64,000 nt of DNA from Candidatus Paraburkholderia kirkii (GTDB lineage: Bacteria; Pseudomonadota; Gammaproteobacteria; Burkholderiales; Burkholderiaceae), in contig LFKV01000015.1 in NCBI GenBank assembly GCA_001189345.1, forward strand, positions 62,001-126,000, in the 5' to 3' direction. This document shows, in pieces, positions 16,198-27,233 of this stretch. A program made the translations under genes and the position numbers. Under the pieces are notes generated by a model, which saw nothing but the letters and a program-made list of their open reading frames with translations, searched no databases and had not been told where the DNA came from. The stretch's first letter is position 1; every line of letters starts with the position of its first letter.

Positions 16198-17319
16198 TCA
16201 GTGCAATGCGCCGGCGACGGTCGTCTCGGCGAAGCGCGCGAGAATGCGCAGATCGTCGCCGAGCCGGTCGATGCGATGAAACTTCAGATGCGGCCGCGCG
16301 TCGAGCGTCGTGGGTGGCGCGAAGTCGAACATGCCGGGCGCGCTGCCGAGCAGGCTCGGCGCGAGATACACCAGCAGCTCGTCGACGCAACCTTCGCGCA
16401 GGAGCGAGCCGTTCAGCTTGTGCCCCGCCTCCACGTGTAACTCGTTGATGCCGCGATCGGCGAGCGCCATGAGCATTGCGGGAAGATCGACCTTGCCGCT
16501 TTCGTTCGAGCGTTCGAGCAGATCCGCCCCTTTCTCGCGCAATGCGTCGATGCGCGCCGGATCGGCGTCGGCGGCGTGGAAAATCCAGGGCGGCGCGCCG
16601 TCGAGAATCCGCGCGTCCAGGGGCACCTCGAGCCGGCTGTCGATCAGCACGCACTGCGGCTGACGCGGCGTATCGACCGCGCGCACGGTCAGTTGCGGAT
16701 CGTCCTCGCTGACCGTGCCGACGCCCGTCAGGATCGCGCAGGCGCGGGCGCGCCACGCATGGCCGTCGGCGCGCGCGTCCTCGCCCGTGATCCACTGGCT
16801 TTCGCCGGTCGGCAGGCCCGTGCGTCCGTCGAGCGTCGCGGCGACCTTCATGCGCACCCACGGACGGCGGCGCGTCATGCGTGACACGAAGCCGATGTTC
16901 ATCTCGTGCGCCTCGTTCGTGAGCAGGCCGCAGCGCACGTCGATGCCCGCGTCCCGCAGCATCGCGAGACCGCGTCCCGACACGGCCGGATTCGGATCTT
17001 CCATCGCGGCGATCACCTTCTCGACGCGCGCGTCGATGAGCGCATGCACGCACGGCGGCGTGCGCCCGAAATGGCTGCACGGTTCGAGCGTCACATAAGC
17101 GGTGGCCCCGCGCGGGTCCTTGCCGCGCGAGCGCGCGTCCTTCAGCGCGCGCACTTCGGCGTGGTCCTGACCGGCGGGCTGCGTGAAGCCCGTGCCGATC
17201 ACCTCGCCGTTCTTGACCAGCGCGCAGCCGACGCGCGGATTCGGCGTCGTCGTGTACATGCCGCGCGAGGCCAGCGCCAGCGCGCGTTCCATATGAGTGA
17301 AGTCGATTTGCGAGAACAT
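16198..17319 (-). CDS. ribD: Bifunctional riboflavin deaminase/reductase
   Basis: RibD first deaminates the pyrimidine made from GTP and then reduces its ribosyl side chain. The N-terminal CMP/dCMP-deaminase domain (about 1-150) shows DHAEVRAL and TLEPCSHFGRTPPC, the zinc ligands and catalytic glutamate. The C-terminal reductase domain begins RPWVRMKVAATLDGRTGLPTG and contains LPAMLMALADRGINELHVEAG. Length 373 residues is normal. It starts 17 bases after hemL and precedes ribE, so hemL-ribD-ribE are probably one transcript. Intact. Confidence 0.96.
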   Translation of the reverse strand: MFSQIDFTHMERALALASRGMYTTTPNPRVGCALVKNGEVIGTGFTQPAGQDHAEVRALKDARSRGKDPRGATAYVTLEPCSHFGRTPPCVHALIDARVEKVIAAMEDPNPAVSGRGLAMLRDAGIDVRCGLLTNEAHEMNIGFVSRMTRRRPWVRMKVAATLDGRTGLPTGESQWITGEDARADGHAWRARACAILTGVGTVSEDDPQLTVRAVDTPRQPQCVLIDSRLEVPLDARILDGAPPWIFHAADADPARIDALREKGADLLERSNESGKVDLPAMLMALADRGINELHVEAGHKLNGSLLREGCVDELLVYLAPSLLGSAPGMFDFAPPTTLDARPHLKFHRIDRLGDDLRILARFAETTVAGALH

Positions 17320-17336
17320 CGCCGCGGCCCGAAGCG

Positions 17337-18611
17337 TCAGGCGGCCAGCGACGCGAACGCGCCGTGCGCGGCATCGAGCGTCGCGTCGAGCACGGCGTCG
17401 TCGTGCGCGCTCGACACGAAGCCCGCTTCGAACGCGGACGGCGCGAAGTACACGCCTGCGTCGAGCATCGCGTGGAAGAACGCGTTGAAGCGCTTCGTGT
17501 CGCCCTGCTGGATCTGCGCGAAGCTGCCCGGCACCTGATCCATGAAATACAGACCGAACATGCCGCCGAGCGAATCGGCGGAGAAGGGCACCTTCGCATC
17601 GCGGGCGGCAGCGGTGAGGCCGTCGACGAGCTTGCGCGTCTGCTTCGCGAGGTCATCGTGGAAACCGGGGCGTTGAATCAGCTGCAGCGTCTTCAGCCCG
17701 GCGGCCACCGCGATCGGATTGCCCGAGAGCGTGCCCGCCTGATAGACGCCGCCCAGCGGCGCGAGATGCGCCATGATGTCCCGCCGGCCGCCGAACGCCG
17801 CCGCCGGCATGCCGCCGCCGATGACCTTGCCGAGACACGTGAGATCCGGTTTGATGCCGTAGACCGCTTGCGCGCCGCCGAGCGCGACACGGAAGCCGCA
17901 CATCACTTCGTCGAAGATCAGCACCGCGCCGTACTCGGTGCAGCGATCGCGCAGCGCCTGCAGGAACTCGGGCGTCGCGCGCACGAGATTCATGTTGCCC
18001 GCGACAGGCTCGACGATCACCGACGCGATCTCCGCGCCGAACGCCTCGTTCAGTTGCGCGACGTTGTTGTACTCGAGCACCGTGGTGTGCTTTGCGATGT
18101 CAGCCGGCACGCCCGCCGAAGTCGGGTTGCCGAAGGTGAGCAGGCCGGAACCCGCCTTCACGAGCAGGCTGTCCGCGTGGCCGTGATAGCAGCCCTCGAA
18201 CTTGACGATGCGGCTGCGGTTCGTGAAGCCGCGTGCGAGGCGCAGCGCGCTCATCGTCGCCTCGGTGCCGGAGGACACCATGCGGACCTGCTCGATCGAC
18301 GGCACGAGCTTGCAGATTTCCTCGGCGATCTCGATCTCGGCTTCCGTCGGCGCGCCGAACGAGAAGCCGTGCGCGAGCACGCGCTGCACGGCCTCGAGCA
18401 CCTCGGGATGGACGTGGCCGAGGATCATCGGACCCCATGAGCCGATGTAGTCGATGTAGCGCTTGCCTTCGGCGTCCCAGAAATACGGGCCTTCCGCGCG
18501 CTCGATGAAGCGCGGCGTGCCGCCGACCGAGCGGAACGCCCGCACGGGCGAGTTCACGCCGCCGGGAATGGTTCGCTGTGCGCGTTCGAAGAGAGCTTGA
18601 TTCTTGGACAT
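17337..18611 (-). CDS. hemL: Glutamate-1-semialdehyde 2,1-aminomutase
   Basis: HemL is the PLP enzyme that makes 5-aminolevulinate from glutamate-1-semialdehyde in the C5 haem pathway. The 424-residue product begins [26 protein letters not shown]. It has [33 protein letters not shown] and the PLP lysine in [19 protein letters not shown]. The ATG at 18611 is the family start. It heads the rib transcription unit, an arrangement seen in other Burkholderia. Intact; note that hemN, a late haem enzyme for anaerobic growth, is broken elsewhere in the window. Confidence 0.97.
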   Translation of the reverse strand: MSKNQALFERAQRTIPGGVNSPVRAFRSVGGTPRFIERAEGPYFWDAEGKRYIDYIGSWGPMILGHVHPEVLEAVQRVLAHGFSFGAPTEAEIEIAEEICKLVPSIEQVRMVSSGTEATMSALRLARGFTNRSRIVKFEGCYHGHADSLLVKAGSGLLTFGNPTSAGVPADIAKHTTVLEYNNVAQLNEAFGAEIASVIVEPVAGNMNLVRATPEFLQALRDRCTEYGAVLIFDEVMCGFRVALGGAQAVYGIKPDLTCLGKVIGGGMPAAAFGGRRDIMAHLAPLGGVYQAGTLSGNPIAVAAGLKTLQLIQRPGFHDDLAKQTRKLVDGLTAAARDAKVPFSADSLGGMFGLYFMDQVPGSFAQIQQGDTKRFNAFFHAMLDAGVYFAPSAFEAGFVSSAHDDAVLDATLDAAHGAFASLAA

Positions 18612-18766
18612 GGATCGGAGCCTGCGCTGAAAGTGGATGCGAGAGTCGCGAGGGACGGGCCGGCCGCCTGAGCGGCGGCGAGCGCGGCGCGCAAAACGCA
18701 CGGTCCGACGCGAAAAAAACGTTGCTGAAATTGTACCGGAATCGTTGCGAACGGGCCGTGTCGCGC

Positions 18767-19242
18767 CTAGGTCGAGCGCGTGCGCCTGGCGGCTTTACGC
18801 GCAGCGTGCGCGCTCGCCTTGCCCGGCGCGGCGTCGCCGGAAAGCGCAGCCGGGGGGGGCGCGAGCGCCGTCCGGTGCGCTCGGTCCAGAGCTTTTCCAG
18901 CGCACCCTCGGCGATCGGCTTGATGAGCGTGCCCGACATCTGCGCGTCCCAAGTCTGCACCGAAAACGGATGCGTCCGCAGTTCGATGCACAGCCGATAG
19001 CCGCGTTTGCTGCCGGCGTCGGGCACCTCGTACGGGCGCGTCACCCAGCCCGACGCGAACACGCCCCTGGGCTCCTGCGACACGCGATGCACGAACACGC
19101 GGTCGCCCGGCATGAGCCCGCGCGCGGTGCCGCATCCCCACACGTCGGCGACGGCTTCCCCCGCGGCGACGCGCCGCGCGAAATCGGGCAGTTCGGGCCA
19201 GGGCCACTTCCTGGGGCTCCAGATCAGCAGAAATGCGGTCAT
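18767..19242 (-). CDS. EVE/PUA-like domain protein, C-terminal frameshift at a C8 run likely
   Basis: The first ~125 codons read [45 protein letters not shown] and [22 protein letters not shown]. This resembles EVE-domain proteins, a PUA-related fold that binds modified bases in RNA or DNA; that assignment is from remembered resemblance. After ERTGRRSR the sequence meets an eight-C homopolymer (8 G on the plus strand, about 18851-18858). As written, the frame runs on into hemL without family character. The neighbouring frame ends sensibly at 18767 with a basic tail ([14 protein letters not shown]). One indel in the C8 run is therefore likely. The domain itself is intact. Confidence 0.6.
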
Positions 19243-19394
19243 CGGATCGGCGAAAACAGGATGTGAAAGAGGGATGAGCTTAGCGCAGCGCGGCGATCAG
19301 GGCCGGATCGCCGCGAGACTTCGCGTACAATGGTCGCTCGCTTACGCCGCCGAAAGGTCGCGCGGCGCCCACCCATCCCCGTCTTGCGAACTCC

Positions 19395-20606
19395 ATGCCC
19401 GACTCCACCCGGCGCCGGCCCGATGGCCGGCTGATCCTGTTGCTCGGCGCGCTCGCCGCGTGCGGCCCGCTGTCGATCGACATGTATCTGCCGAGCCTTC
19501 CCTCGCTCGCGGCTTCGTTCGGCACGAGCCCGGCCGCCGCGCAAAGCACGCTCACGAGCTTCATGTTCGGCTTCTCGTTCGGCATGCTGCTCTACGGCCC
19601 GCTCTCCGATGCCTATGGCCGCCGGCCGGTCCTGCTCGGCGGCATCGCGTTGTACGCGCTCGCGAGCATCGGCTGCGCGGTAGCGTTCTCCATCGATGCG
19701 CTCGTCTTCGTGCGCTTCCTGCAGGCGCTCGGCGCGGGCGCGGCGTCGGTGCTGGCGCGCGCCATCGCCCGCGACGCCCACGAGCCGGCCGACGCCGCCC
19801 GGGTGCTGTCGATGCTGTCCATCGTCACGTCGATCGGCCCGCTGCTCGCGCCGCTGATCGGCGGGCAATTGCTCCTGCTGGGCGGCTGGCGCGTGGTGTT
19901 CGTCGCGCTGACGCTCTTCGGCCTGACGTGGGCGGTGACCGCCTTCCTGCGCGTGCCGGAGACCTGGCCGAAGGAAAGGCGCGCGAGCGCGGCGGTCGGC
20001 AAATCGTTCGCCGCGTATGGCCATCTGCTGACCGACCCCGTCGCCTGGGGCCACATGATGTGCGGCGGCATGGCCTTCGCCTCGATGTTCGCCTACATCA
20101 CGGCGACGCCGTTCGTCTACATCGACTACTTCCATGTAAAGCCGCAGTACTACGGGCTGCTGTTCGGGCTCAACATCATCGGCATCATCGCGGGCAACGT
20201 GCTGAACACGAAGTTCGTCGGACATCTCAGCGCGATGAAGATGATTTCGGCCGCGTCCTTCGTGAGCGTCGCGGCGGCGCTGGCGGTCGCGCTCGTGTCG
20301 CTCACGGACTGGGGCGGACTGTGGTCGATCGTCGTGTGCCTGTTCTTCGTGGTCGGCGTGGTCGGTTTGCTGTCGGCTAATTGCACGACGGAGCTGATGC
20401 ACCGCTATCCGCACAACGCGGGCGCGGCCGCCGCCGTGTTCGGCGCGATGCAGCTAGGACTCGGCGCGCTGTCGAGCCTCGCGGTGGGCCTTTTCCACGA
20501 CGTCTCGCCGCACGGCATGGGCATCGTGATCGGCGTCTGCGGCGTGCTGACCTTCGCCGGGCGCACGCTGGTGCTGCGCTCGCATGCGGTGCCCGTGAAA
20601 GTCTGA
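19395..20606 (+). CDS. Bcr/CflA-family multidrug efflux MFS transporter
   Basis: The 403-residue protein has about twelve membrane spans. The N-terminal signature LSIDMYLPSLPSLAASFGTS and the loop YGPLSDAYGRRPVLLGG (MFS motif A) are characteristic of the Bcr/CflA drug:proton antiporters. FVRFLQALGAGAASVLARAIARD is motif B/C-like. It would export drugs such as bicyclomycin or chloramphenicol-type compounds; the exact substrate cannot be told. Its stop is one base before the stop of the converging prolyl oligopeptidase gene. Intact. Confidence 0.88.
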   Translation: MPDSTRRRPDGRLILLLGALAACGPLSIDMYLPSLPSLAASFGTSPAAAQSTLTSFMFGFSFGMLLYGPLSDAYGRRPVLLGGIALYALASIGCAVAFSIDALVFVRFLQALGAGAASVLARAIARDAHEPADAARVLSMLSIVTSIGPLLAPLIGGQLLLLGGWRVVFVALTLFGLTWAVTAFLRVPETWPKERRASAAVGKSFAAYGHLLTDPVAWGHMMCGGMAFASMFAYITATPFVYIDYFHVKPQYYGLLFGLNIIGIIAGNVLNTKFVGHLSAMKMISAASFVSVAAALAVALVSLTDWGGLWSIVVCLFFVVGVVGLLSANCTTELMHRYPHNAGAAAAVFGAMQLGLGALSSLAVGLFHDVSPHGMGIVIGVCGVLTFAGRTLVLRSHAVPVKV

Positions 20607-20607
20607 A

Positions 20608-22719
20608 TCAGGCGAGCGGCCCGATCGTTCTTGCGAGAAAGGTGAACGCCGCCGCTTCCGCCTGCGCGACCGCCTCCGGCTCGGCGCCCGCGCCGTGTCC
20701 GCCCTCGCCGGTTTCCTGATACCACACGTTGTCATGACCTTGCGCCTGCATCTTTGCGGCCATCTTGCGCGCGTGACCGGGATGCACGCGGTCGTCGCTC
20801 GCCGATGACGTGAACAGCGCCGGCGGATACGCGACATCCGCCTTCACGTTCTGATACGGCGACCAGGCCATGAGGTGGCGCAGGTCGTCGGCGTCGTCGG
20901 GGTCGCCGTATTCGTCGATCCACGATGCGCCCTGCAGCAGCAGGTGAAAACGCGCCATGTCGAGCAGCGGCACCTCCGACAGCACCGCGCCGAACAGCGC
21001 CGGCCGCTGCACCATGCACACGCCCGCGAGCAGGCCGCCGTTGCTGCCGCCGCGAATCGCGAGCTGCTTCGGTGTCGTGACGCCCGTGTCGACGAGCGCC
21101 TCGGCGACCGCGATGAAATCGTCGAAGGAAACCTGGCGGTTTTCGCGCAGCGCCGCCTGATGCCACGCCGGCCCGAACTCGCCACCGCCGCGGATGTTCG
21201 CGATCGCGTAGCGCCCGTCGCGTTCGAGCCAAGCGATGCCGGTGGTCGCGTCGTAGGCGGGGTCGAGCGCGACTTCGAAGCCGCCGTAGCCGTAGAGCAG
21301 GCAAGGGCGCGCATCCGTGCTCGCTTCGACGCCGCGTCCGATCAGCCAGTAGCGAATGCGCTCGCCGTCCGGCGCGACCGCGTGGCGGCGCACGGCCGAA
21401 AGTCCGCTGGCATCGAACTGCGCGGGCAGGCGCGCCAGCAGCTTCCAGGGTGCGTCGCCGGCGAGATCGGCGTGATAGAGCGACGGCGGCATCAGAAAAT
21501 GCTCGACGTGGACGAGCACGGTATCGTCGCGCCCGCTGTCGATCGAATCGACATACGGCTGGCTCGCCTCGGGCAGCGCGAATTCGCGCGCCTCCCACGC
21601 GGCGTGCCGGGTCGCGGGCGGAAGCAGCAGCGTGACGCGCGGCACGCCGTCGTCCATCTGCGAGACGATCAGCCAGTGCTTCGTGAAGTCGATGCCGGCG
21701 AGCACGAGCCGCTCCGACGGCGTGAAGAGCGCGGTGAAATCGCGCGAGCCTTCGAGAAACGCGTCTCGCCGGATGACGGTCAGCGTGCCGGGCGCGTGGT
21801 GGCGCCCGCCCGCGTTCCAGTGCTTGCGGGGCGTGACGAAGAGCCAGCCGTTCCAGTGCTCGACTTCCGCATGCGAGGGCAGATCGTACTGGCGCCATTC
21901 GTCGGCGGATTCGTCGAGCCAGTAGTTGAGCGTGTCGTAGAACGTCACCGCGCGCGAGGCGAGATGCAGCTTCTCGATCGGATCGTAGTCCGCGCCCGCC
22001 GACACGTCGCACCGATTGCCCTCGAACACGACGGGCGCGCGCTCGAGCGGCGTACCGCGCTTCCAGCGCCGCGCCTGGCGCGGAAAGCCGGAGGTCGTGA
22101 GCGCCGCGCTCGGGTTCGTCCTGCTGTCGTCCCAGCCGACGTAGACGGTATCCTGGTCGATCCACGAGATGTCGTGCTTGCCGACCTCGGGCAGCACGAA
22201 GCCGTCGACGACGAAGCTTTTCGACGCGATATCGAACTCGCGCACGATGCACGCGTCCGACCCGCCCGGCGACAGGCTTACCAGCGCACGGTCGTAATCA
22301 GGGTAGAGCATGTCGAAGTCGGCGAGCGCCCAGCGCGTGTCATCGTCCTCACGCGTGTTGAGATCGAGCGCGTCGACGTCGAGGATCGTTTCCCATTCGG
22401 GCGCGCCCGCCAGCCAGGCGCTCCACGGCGCGCGGCGCACGATGCCGAGCGGATGCGCGTCGTCCTGCCAGGTGTTGTAGGCCCAGTCGCCATAACGCGA
22501 GCAAGTGACGATGCGGTCCTTCGACGTATAAGCCGCCTCCAGCCGCGCGGCGAGCGCACGCGCGTCGGGCGTCTCGCCGAACGCGGCTTCGGTGCGGCGG
22601 TTCTGGGCATCGACCCAGGCTTGCGCGCGCGGGTCGCCGAGCGCTTCGAGACCGATGAAGGGATCGGGACCGTCCGACGGGGTCCAGGCGAGTTCGGGAT
22701 GCGAGGAGAGAAGAGTCAT
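20608..22719 (-). CDS. Prolyl oligopeptidase family serine peptidase (S9A)
   Basis: The 703-residue product has an N-terminal beta-propeller part and a C-terminal alpha/beta-hydrolase domain. The nucleophile elbow RGGSNGG places the catalytic serine at residue 559. YGGFEVALDPAYDATTGIAWLERDG and ANIRGGGEFGPAWHQAALRENR are typical of the family, DDRV supplies the aspartate and GEGGHGAG the histidine. It cleaves short proline-containing peptides, probably in the cytoplasm, since no signal peptide is seen. The frame is intact over its full length. Confidence 0.92.
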   Translation of the reverse strand: MTLLSSHPELAWTPSDGPDPFIGLEALGDPRAQAWVDAQNRRTEAAFGETPDARALAARLEAAYTSKDRIVTCSRYGDWAYNTWQDDAHPLGIVRRAPWSAWLAGAPEWETILDVDALDLNTREDDDTRWALADFDMLYPDYDRALVSLSPGGSDACIVREFDIASKSFVVDGFVLPEVGKHDISWIDQDTVYVGWDDSRTNPSAALTTSGFPRQARRWKRGTPLERAPVVFEGNRCDVSAGADYDPIEKLHLASRAVTFYDTLNYWLDESADEWRQYDLPSHAEVEHWNGWLFVTPRKHWNAGGRHHAPGTLTVIRRDAFLEGSRDFTALFTPSERLVLAGIDFTKHWLIVSQMDDGVPRVTLLLPPATRHAAWEAREFALPEASQPYVDSIDSGRDDTVLVHVEHFLMPPSLYHADLAGDAPWKLLARLPAQFDASGLSAVRRHAVAPDGERIRYWLIGRGVEASTDARPCLLYGYGGFEVALDPAYDATTGIAWLERDGRYAIANIRGGGEFGPAWHQAALRENRQVSFDDFIAVAEALVDTGVTTPKQLAIRGGSNGGLLAGVCMVQRPALFGAVLSEVPLLDMARFHLLLQGASWIDEYGDPDDADDLRHLMAWSPYQNVKADVAYPPALFTSSASDDRVHPGHARKMAAKMQAQGHDNVWYQETGEGGHGAGAEPEAVAQAEAAAFTFLARTIGPLA

Positions 22720-22833
22720 GCGGTGTCAGGCGAGTCGGAATGCAAAACCAAAACGCCGATTGTGCCTGTAACGGAGCCGCAATGAAAAAGCCGCGCATCG
22801 AGTGCGGTTTTCGAGGTCATCCGGACGGCAGCC

Positions 22834-23952
<1,119 letters not shown>

Positions 23953-23997
23953 GTGAATCCTCTATGTTGTCTTTTCCGGAAGGGAGTCGTGCAGCGA

Positions 23998-24855
23998 TCA
24001 ACCCTTCACCGCGCCGGCCGTCAGCCCGCGCACGAAATAGCGCCCCGCGATCATGTAGACGAGAATGGTCGGCAAGGCGGCGATGATCGCGCCCGCCATG
24101 TCGACGTTATATTCCTTCACGCCCGTCGACGTGTTCACGAGGTTGTTCAGCGCCACCGTGATCGGCATGGAATCCACGCCCGAGAACACGATGCCGAACA
24201 GGAAGTCGTTCCAGATCTGCGTGAACTGCCAGATTAGGCACACCATGAAGATCGGCAGCGACACGGGCAGCAGGATCTTCGTGAAGATCGTGAAGAAACC
24301 CGCGCCGTCGATGTGCGCCGCTTTCACGAGCTCCGCCGGAATGCTCACGTAGAAGTTGCGGAAGAACATCGTCGTGAACGCGATGCCGTAGATCACGTGC
24401 ACGAGCACGAGGCCGGTCGTCGTGTTCGAGAGGCCGAGGAAGCCCTGGAGGCGCGCCATCGGCAGCAGGATTGCCTGGAAGGGGATGAAGCAGCCGACCA
24501 GCAGCATGGTGAAGAGCGCATCCGCGCCGCGGAAGCGCCAGTGCGTGAGCACGTAGCCGTTGAACGCGCCGATGAACGAGGAAATCAGCACGGCCGGAAT
24601 CACCATGCGCACCGAGTTCATGAAGAACGGCTGCATGCCGTCGCAGCGCACGCCGGTACATGCTTCCTGCCATGCCTTCACCCACGGCGCGAAAGTCCAG
24701 TGCGACGGCGGCGTCAGGAGGTTGCCCGTGCGCAGCTGGTCGAGGTCCTTGAACGACGTCGACAGCATCACGTAAATTGGGAACAGGAAGTAGAGGGCGA
24801 AAAGAATCAGCACCGCGTATATGACGGCGCGGCTGATCGTCATGTTAGGCTGCAT
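23998..24855 (-). CDS. Sugar ABC transporter permease (MalG type)
   Basis: Six membrane spans start with IYAVLILFALYFLFPIYVM. The inner-membrane loop EAA motif reads ELVKAAHIDGAGFFTIFTKILLPVS, which docks on the ATPase. It is the second permease of a binding-protein-dependent sugar importer, probably for glucose or mannose given the neighbouring glycolytic genes. Its start overlaps the end of the first permease by eleven bases, implying coupled translation. 285 residues, intact. Confidence 0.9.
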   Translation of the reverse strand: MQPNMTISRAVIYAVLILFALYFLFPIYVMLSTSFKDLDQLRTGNLLTPPSHWTFAPWVKAWQEACTGVRCDGMQPFFMNSVRMVIPAVLISSFIGAFNGYVLTHWRFRGADALFTMLLVGCFIPFQAILLPMARLQGFLGLSNTTTGLVLVHVIYGIAFTTMFFRNFYVSIPAELVKAAHIDGAGFFTIFTKILLPVSLPIFMVCLIWQFTQIWNDFLFGIVFSGVDSMPITVALNNLVNTSTGVKEYNVDMAGAIIAALPTILVYMIAGRYFVRGLTAGAVKG

Positions 24856-25783
24856 TGCGGGTGCTCCTCGATTCCAGATACATGAGCGGCACGAGCACCG
24901 CGATGACCGTGGCGAGCATCATCATCGACGACGCGGCGCCCACGCCCAGCTGGCCCCGGTTGAACGAGAACGTGTACATGAAGATCGCCGGCAGCGAGGA
25001 CGAGGTGCCCGGGCCGCCCGCCGTCAGCGCGACGACGAGATCGAAGGTCTTGATCGTGATGTGGCAGAGGATCAGCAGCACGGAGAATAATACCGGGCGC
25101 ATGCTCGGAATCACGATCTTGCGGTAGATGGTCGGCAGGGTTGCACCGTCCACCTGCGCGGCCTTGAAGATTTCGCCGTCCACGCCGCGCAGGCCCGCGA
25201 GGAACAGCGCCATCACGAAGCCGGTCGATTGCCACACCGCCGCGATCACGACGCAGAAGATCGCCTTGTTCGGGTCGCCCAGCCAGTTGAACGAAAAGCT
25301 CGTCCAGTCCCAGTCGTGGAACACTTTCTCGAGACCGAGGCCCGGGTTCAGGATCCACTGCCAGGCGGTGCCGGTCACGATGAAGGACAGCGCCATCGGG
25401 TAGAGGAAGATCGCGCGCAATGCGCCTTCGCTGAGAATCTTCTGGTCGAAAAGGATCGCAAGGAACAGCCCGAGGATCACACAGATTCCGATGAACGGAA
25501 TGCCGAACCAGCCGAGGTTGGCGGCGGAAGTCCACCAGACGTCGTTGGCGAAGAGTTGCCGGTAACGGTCGAAGCCGGCGAAGTCGTAGCGCGGCATCAG
25601 CCGCGACTCGGAGAGCGACAGATAGCCGGTAATGGCGATGAAGCCGTACACGAAGACGAGCGCGATCACGATGCTGGGCGCGAGCACCAGCTTCGAAATC
25701 CAGCGATCGGCGAGCGCCAACGTCGGCGAGGCGCGACGGGGCGGATTTTGCGGTTTCTTGTCCGCGGTGACGGAGGCAGTCAC
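24845..25783 (-). CDS. Sugar ABC transporter permease (MalF type)
   Basis: The protein shows six spans and the EAA loop EIFKAAQVDGATLPTIYRKIVIPS. GTG at 25783 is the best start: it is seven bases after AGGAG and gives MTASVTADKKPQNPPRRAS before the first span (LVLAPSIVIALVFVYGFIAI). The frame is open 20 codons further upstream but with arginine/serine-rich noise. Together with the MalG-type partner it forms the membrane channel. Intact, about 312 residues. Confidence 0.88.
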   Translation of the reverse strand: MTASVTADKKPQNPPRRASPTLALADRWISKLVLAPSIVIALVFVYGFIAITGYLSLSESRLMPRYDFAGFDRYRQLFANDVWWTSAANLGWFGIPFIGICVILGLFLAILFDQKILSEGALRAIFLYPMALSFIVTGTAWQWILNPGLGLEKVFHDWDWTSFSFNWLGDPNKAIFCVVIAAVWQSTGFVMALFLAGLRGVDGEIFKAAQVDGATLPTIYRKIVIPSMRPVLFSVLLILCHITIKTFDLVVALTAGGPGTSSSLPAIFMYTFSFNRGQLGVGAASSMMMLATVIAVLVPLMYLESRSTRNAA

Positions 25784-25936
25784 GACTCGACTCCTGGAAG
25801 ATGCGCTGGCGCTTCTCGTGCGTTCATGGGTACTTGCTCGCACTTGTCTGGGCGCGCCTTGTGGCGGAATGGCTGTGCTCCCTCAGAAGCAAATGGTGCT
25901 TTGCAATGCGGCTGATGCTCTTGCCTGCTTTCCAGG

Positions 25937-25970
25937 CGGACGGCGCGCGCCACGCGGCACGCGCCGTCCG
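25937..25970 (-). promoter_or_regulatory. Intercistronic hairpin after the binding-protein gene
   Basis: An 11-bp perfect GC stem (CGGACGGCGCG with CGCGCCGTCCG) lies in the 196-base gap between the binding-protein gene and the first permease. No T tract follows. Such hairpins often stabilise the upstream mRNA, so that binding protein exceeds permease. The rest of the gap (25784-25936) has no gene. Confidence 0.6.
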
Positions 25971-25979
25971 CTCATTGCC

Positions 25980-27233
25980 TTACTTCGTCTTGGCGGCGTT
26001 CGCGAGCGCCTGCACCGCGCTCTTCGAATCTTGCGACGAATTCATGAACTTCGTCACGACGTCGGTCATGGCGCCGGCGACCGCGTCGCCCTGAGCCATG
26101 CCGTGCGCGAGCGACGGAACGTAGCCGCCCGATTTGATCGCCGTCTGTTCATCAGAGTAGGACTTCTTCGCGCAGTCGTCGAACTTGTCCATCGAGACGC
26201 CGAGACGGACCGGAATCGAGCCCTTGTACAGGCTGAACTGCTCCTGGAATTCCGGCGACATGATGGTTTTCGCGAGCGCGAGCTGGTCCGGCGTCGCGGC
26301 CTTCTGGCCCTTCCGCTGGAAGAACACGAACGAGTCGACGTTGAACGTGTAGGCCTTTTCCATGCCCGGCACCGGCGCGCAGATGTAGTCCGTGCCCGCC
26401 TTCTTGTTCGCACCGGCGAATTCGCCCTTCGCCCAGTCGCCCATGAACTGCATGCCGGCCTTGCCGTTGATGACCATGGCGGTGGCGAGGTTCCAGTCAC
26501 GGCCCGTGCGGCCGCTGTCGAAGTAGCCCTGGATCTTGCGCACCGTGTCGAACACCTGAACCATCTTGTCCGAGGTCAGGGTCTTCTGATCGAGATCGAC
26601 GATCGCCTTCTTGTAGAAGTCCGCGCCCTGCGAGAGCACGACGTCTTCCCACAGCGTCAGGTCCTGCCACGGCTGACCGCCCATCGCGATCGGCATGATA
26701 CCCGCGGCCTTCATCTTGTCGGCGACCTGGAAGAATTCGTTCCAGTTGGTCGGCACCTTGCCGCCCGCCTTGTCCAGCGCGGCCTTGTTGATGTACAGCC
26801 AGTTCACGCGGTGCACCGAGAAGGGCGCCGCGACGTAGTAGCCGTCCGCGTGGATGATCTTGTCGATTTCCGGCGGCAGGTTCTTTTTCCAGTCGCCGGC
26901 GACGGAATCGATCGGCACGAGCACGCCTTGCTCCGCCCATTCCTGGATCAGCGGGCCCTTGATCTGCGCCGCCGACGGCGCATTGCCAGAGATCACCTGG
27001 GTCTTGAGCGCGGTCATCGCGGCCGCGCCCGCGCCGCCCGCGACGGCGAAGTCCTTCCAAGTATAGCCCTGCTTGGTCATGTCGTCCTTGAGCACGCCGA
27101 CCGCTTTCGATTCGCCGCCGGACGTCCACCAGTGCAACACGGAAACCGCTTCGGCAGCCTGCACCGCCGACGCCGTCGCGCCGCACAGAAGACCTGCGGC
27201 GCACAGCGCGCCCATGAGCTTACGGACTTTCAT
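25980..27233 (-). CDS. Sugar ABC transporter substrate-binding protein
   Basis: The 417-residue precursor has a Sec signal peptide (MKVRKLMGALCAAGLLCGATASAVQA) and a mature part beginning AEAVSVLHWWTSGGE, typical of cluster-B sugar-binding proteins of the GtsA/glucose type. Later segments MQFMGDWAKGEFAGANKKAG and YTFNVDSFVFFQ support this. It captures sugar in the periplasm and delivers it to the two permeases. The ATG follows a GGAGAT ribosome site. It is first in the operon and transcribed away from zwf. Location next to zwf-pgl-glk argues for glucose, but that is inference. Confidence 0.9.
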   Translation of the reverse strand: MKVRKLMGALCAAGLLCGATASAVQAAEAVSVLHWWTSGGESKAVGVLKDDMTKQGYTWKDFAVAGGAGAAAMTALKTQVISGNAPSAAQIKGPLIQEWAEQGVLVPIDSVAGDWKKNLPPEIDKIIHADGYYVAAPFSVHRVNWLYINKAALDKAGGKVPTNWNEFFQVADKMKAAGIMPIAMGGQPWQDLTLWEDVVLSQGADFYKKAIVDLDQKTLTSDKMVQVFDTVRKIQGYFDSGRTGRDWNLATAMVINGKAGMQFMGDWAKGEFAGANKKAGTDYICAPVPGMEKAYTFNVDSFVFFQRKGQKAATPDQLALAKTIMSPEFQEQFSLYKGSIPVRLGVSMDKFDDCAKKSYSDEQTAIKSGGYVPSLAHGMAQGDAVAGAMTDVVTKFMNSSQDSKSAVQALANAAKTK

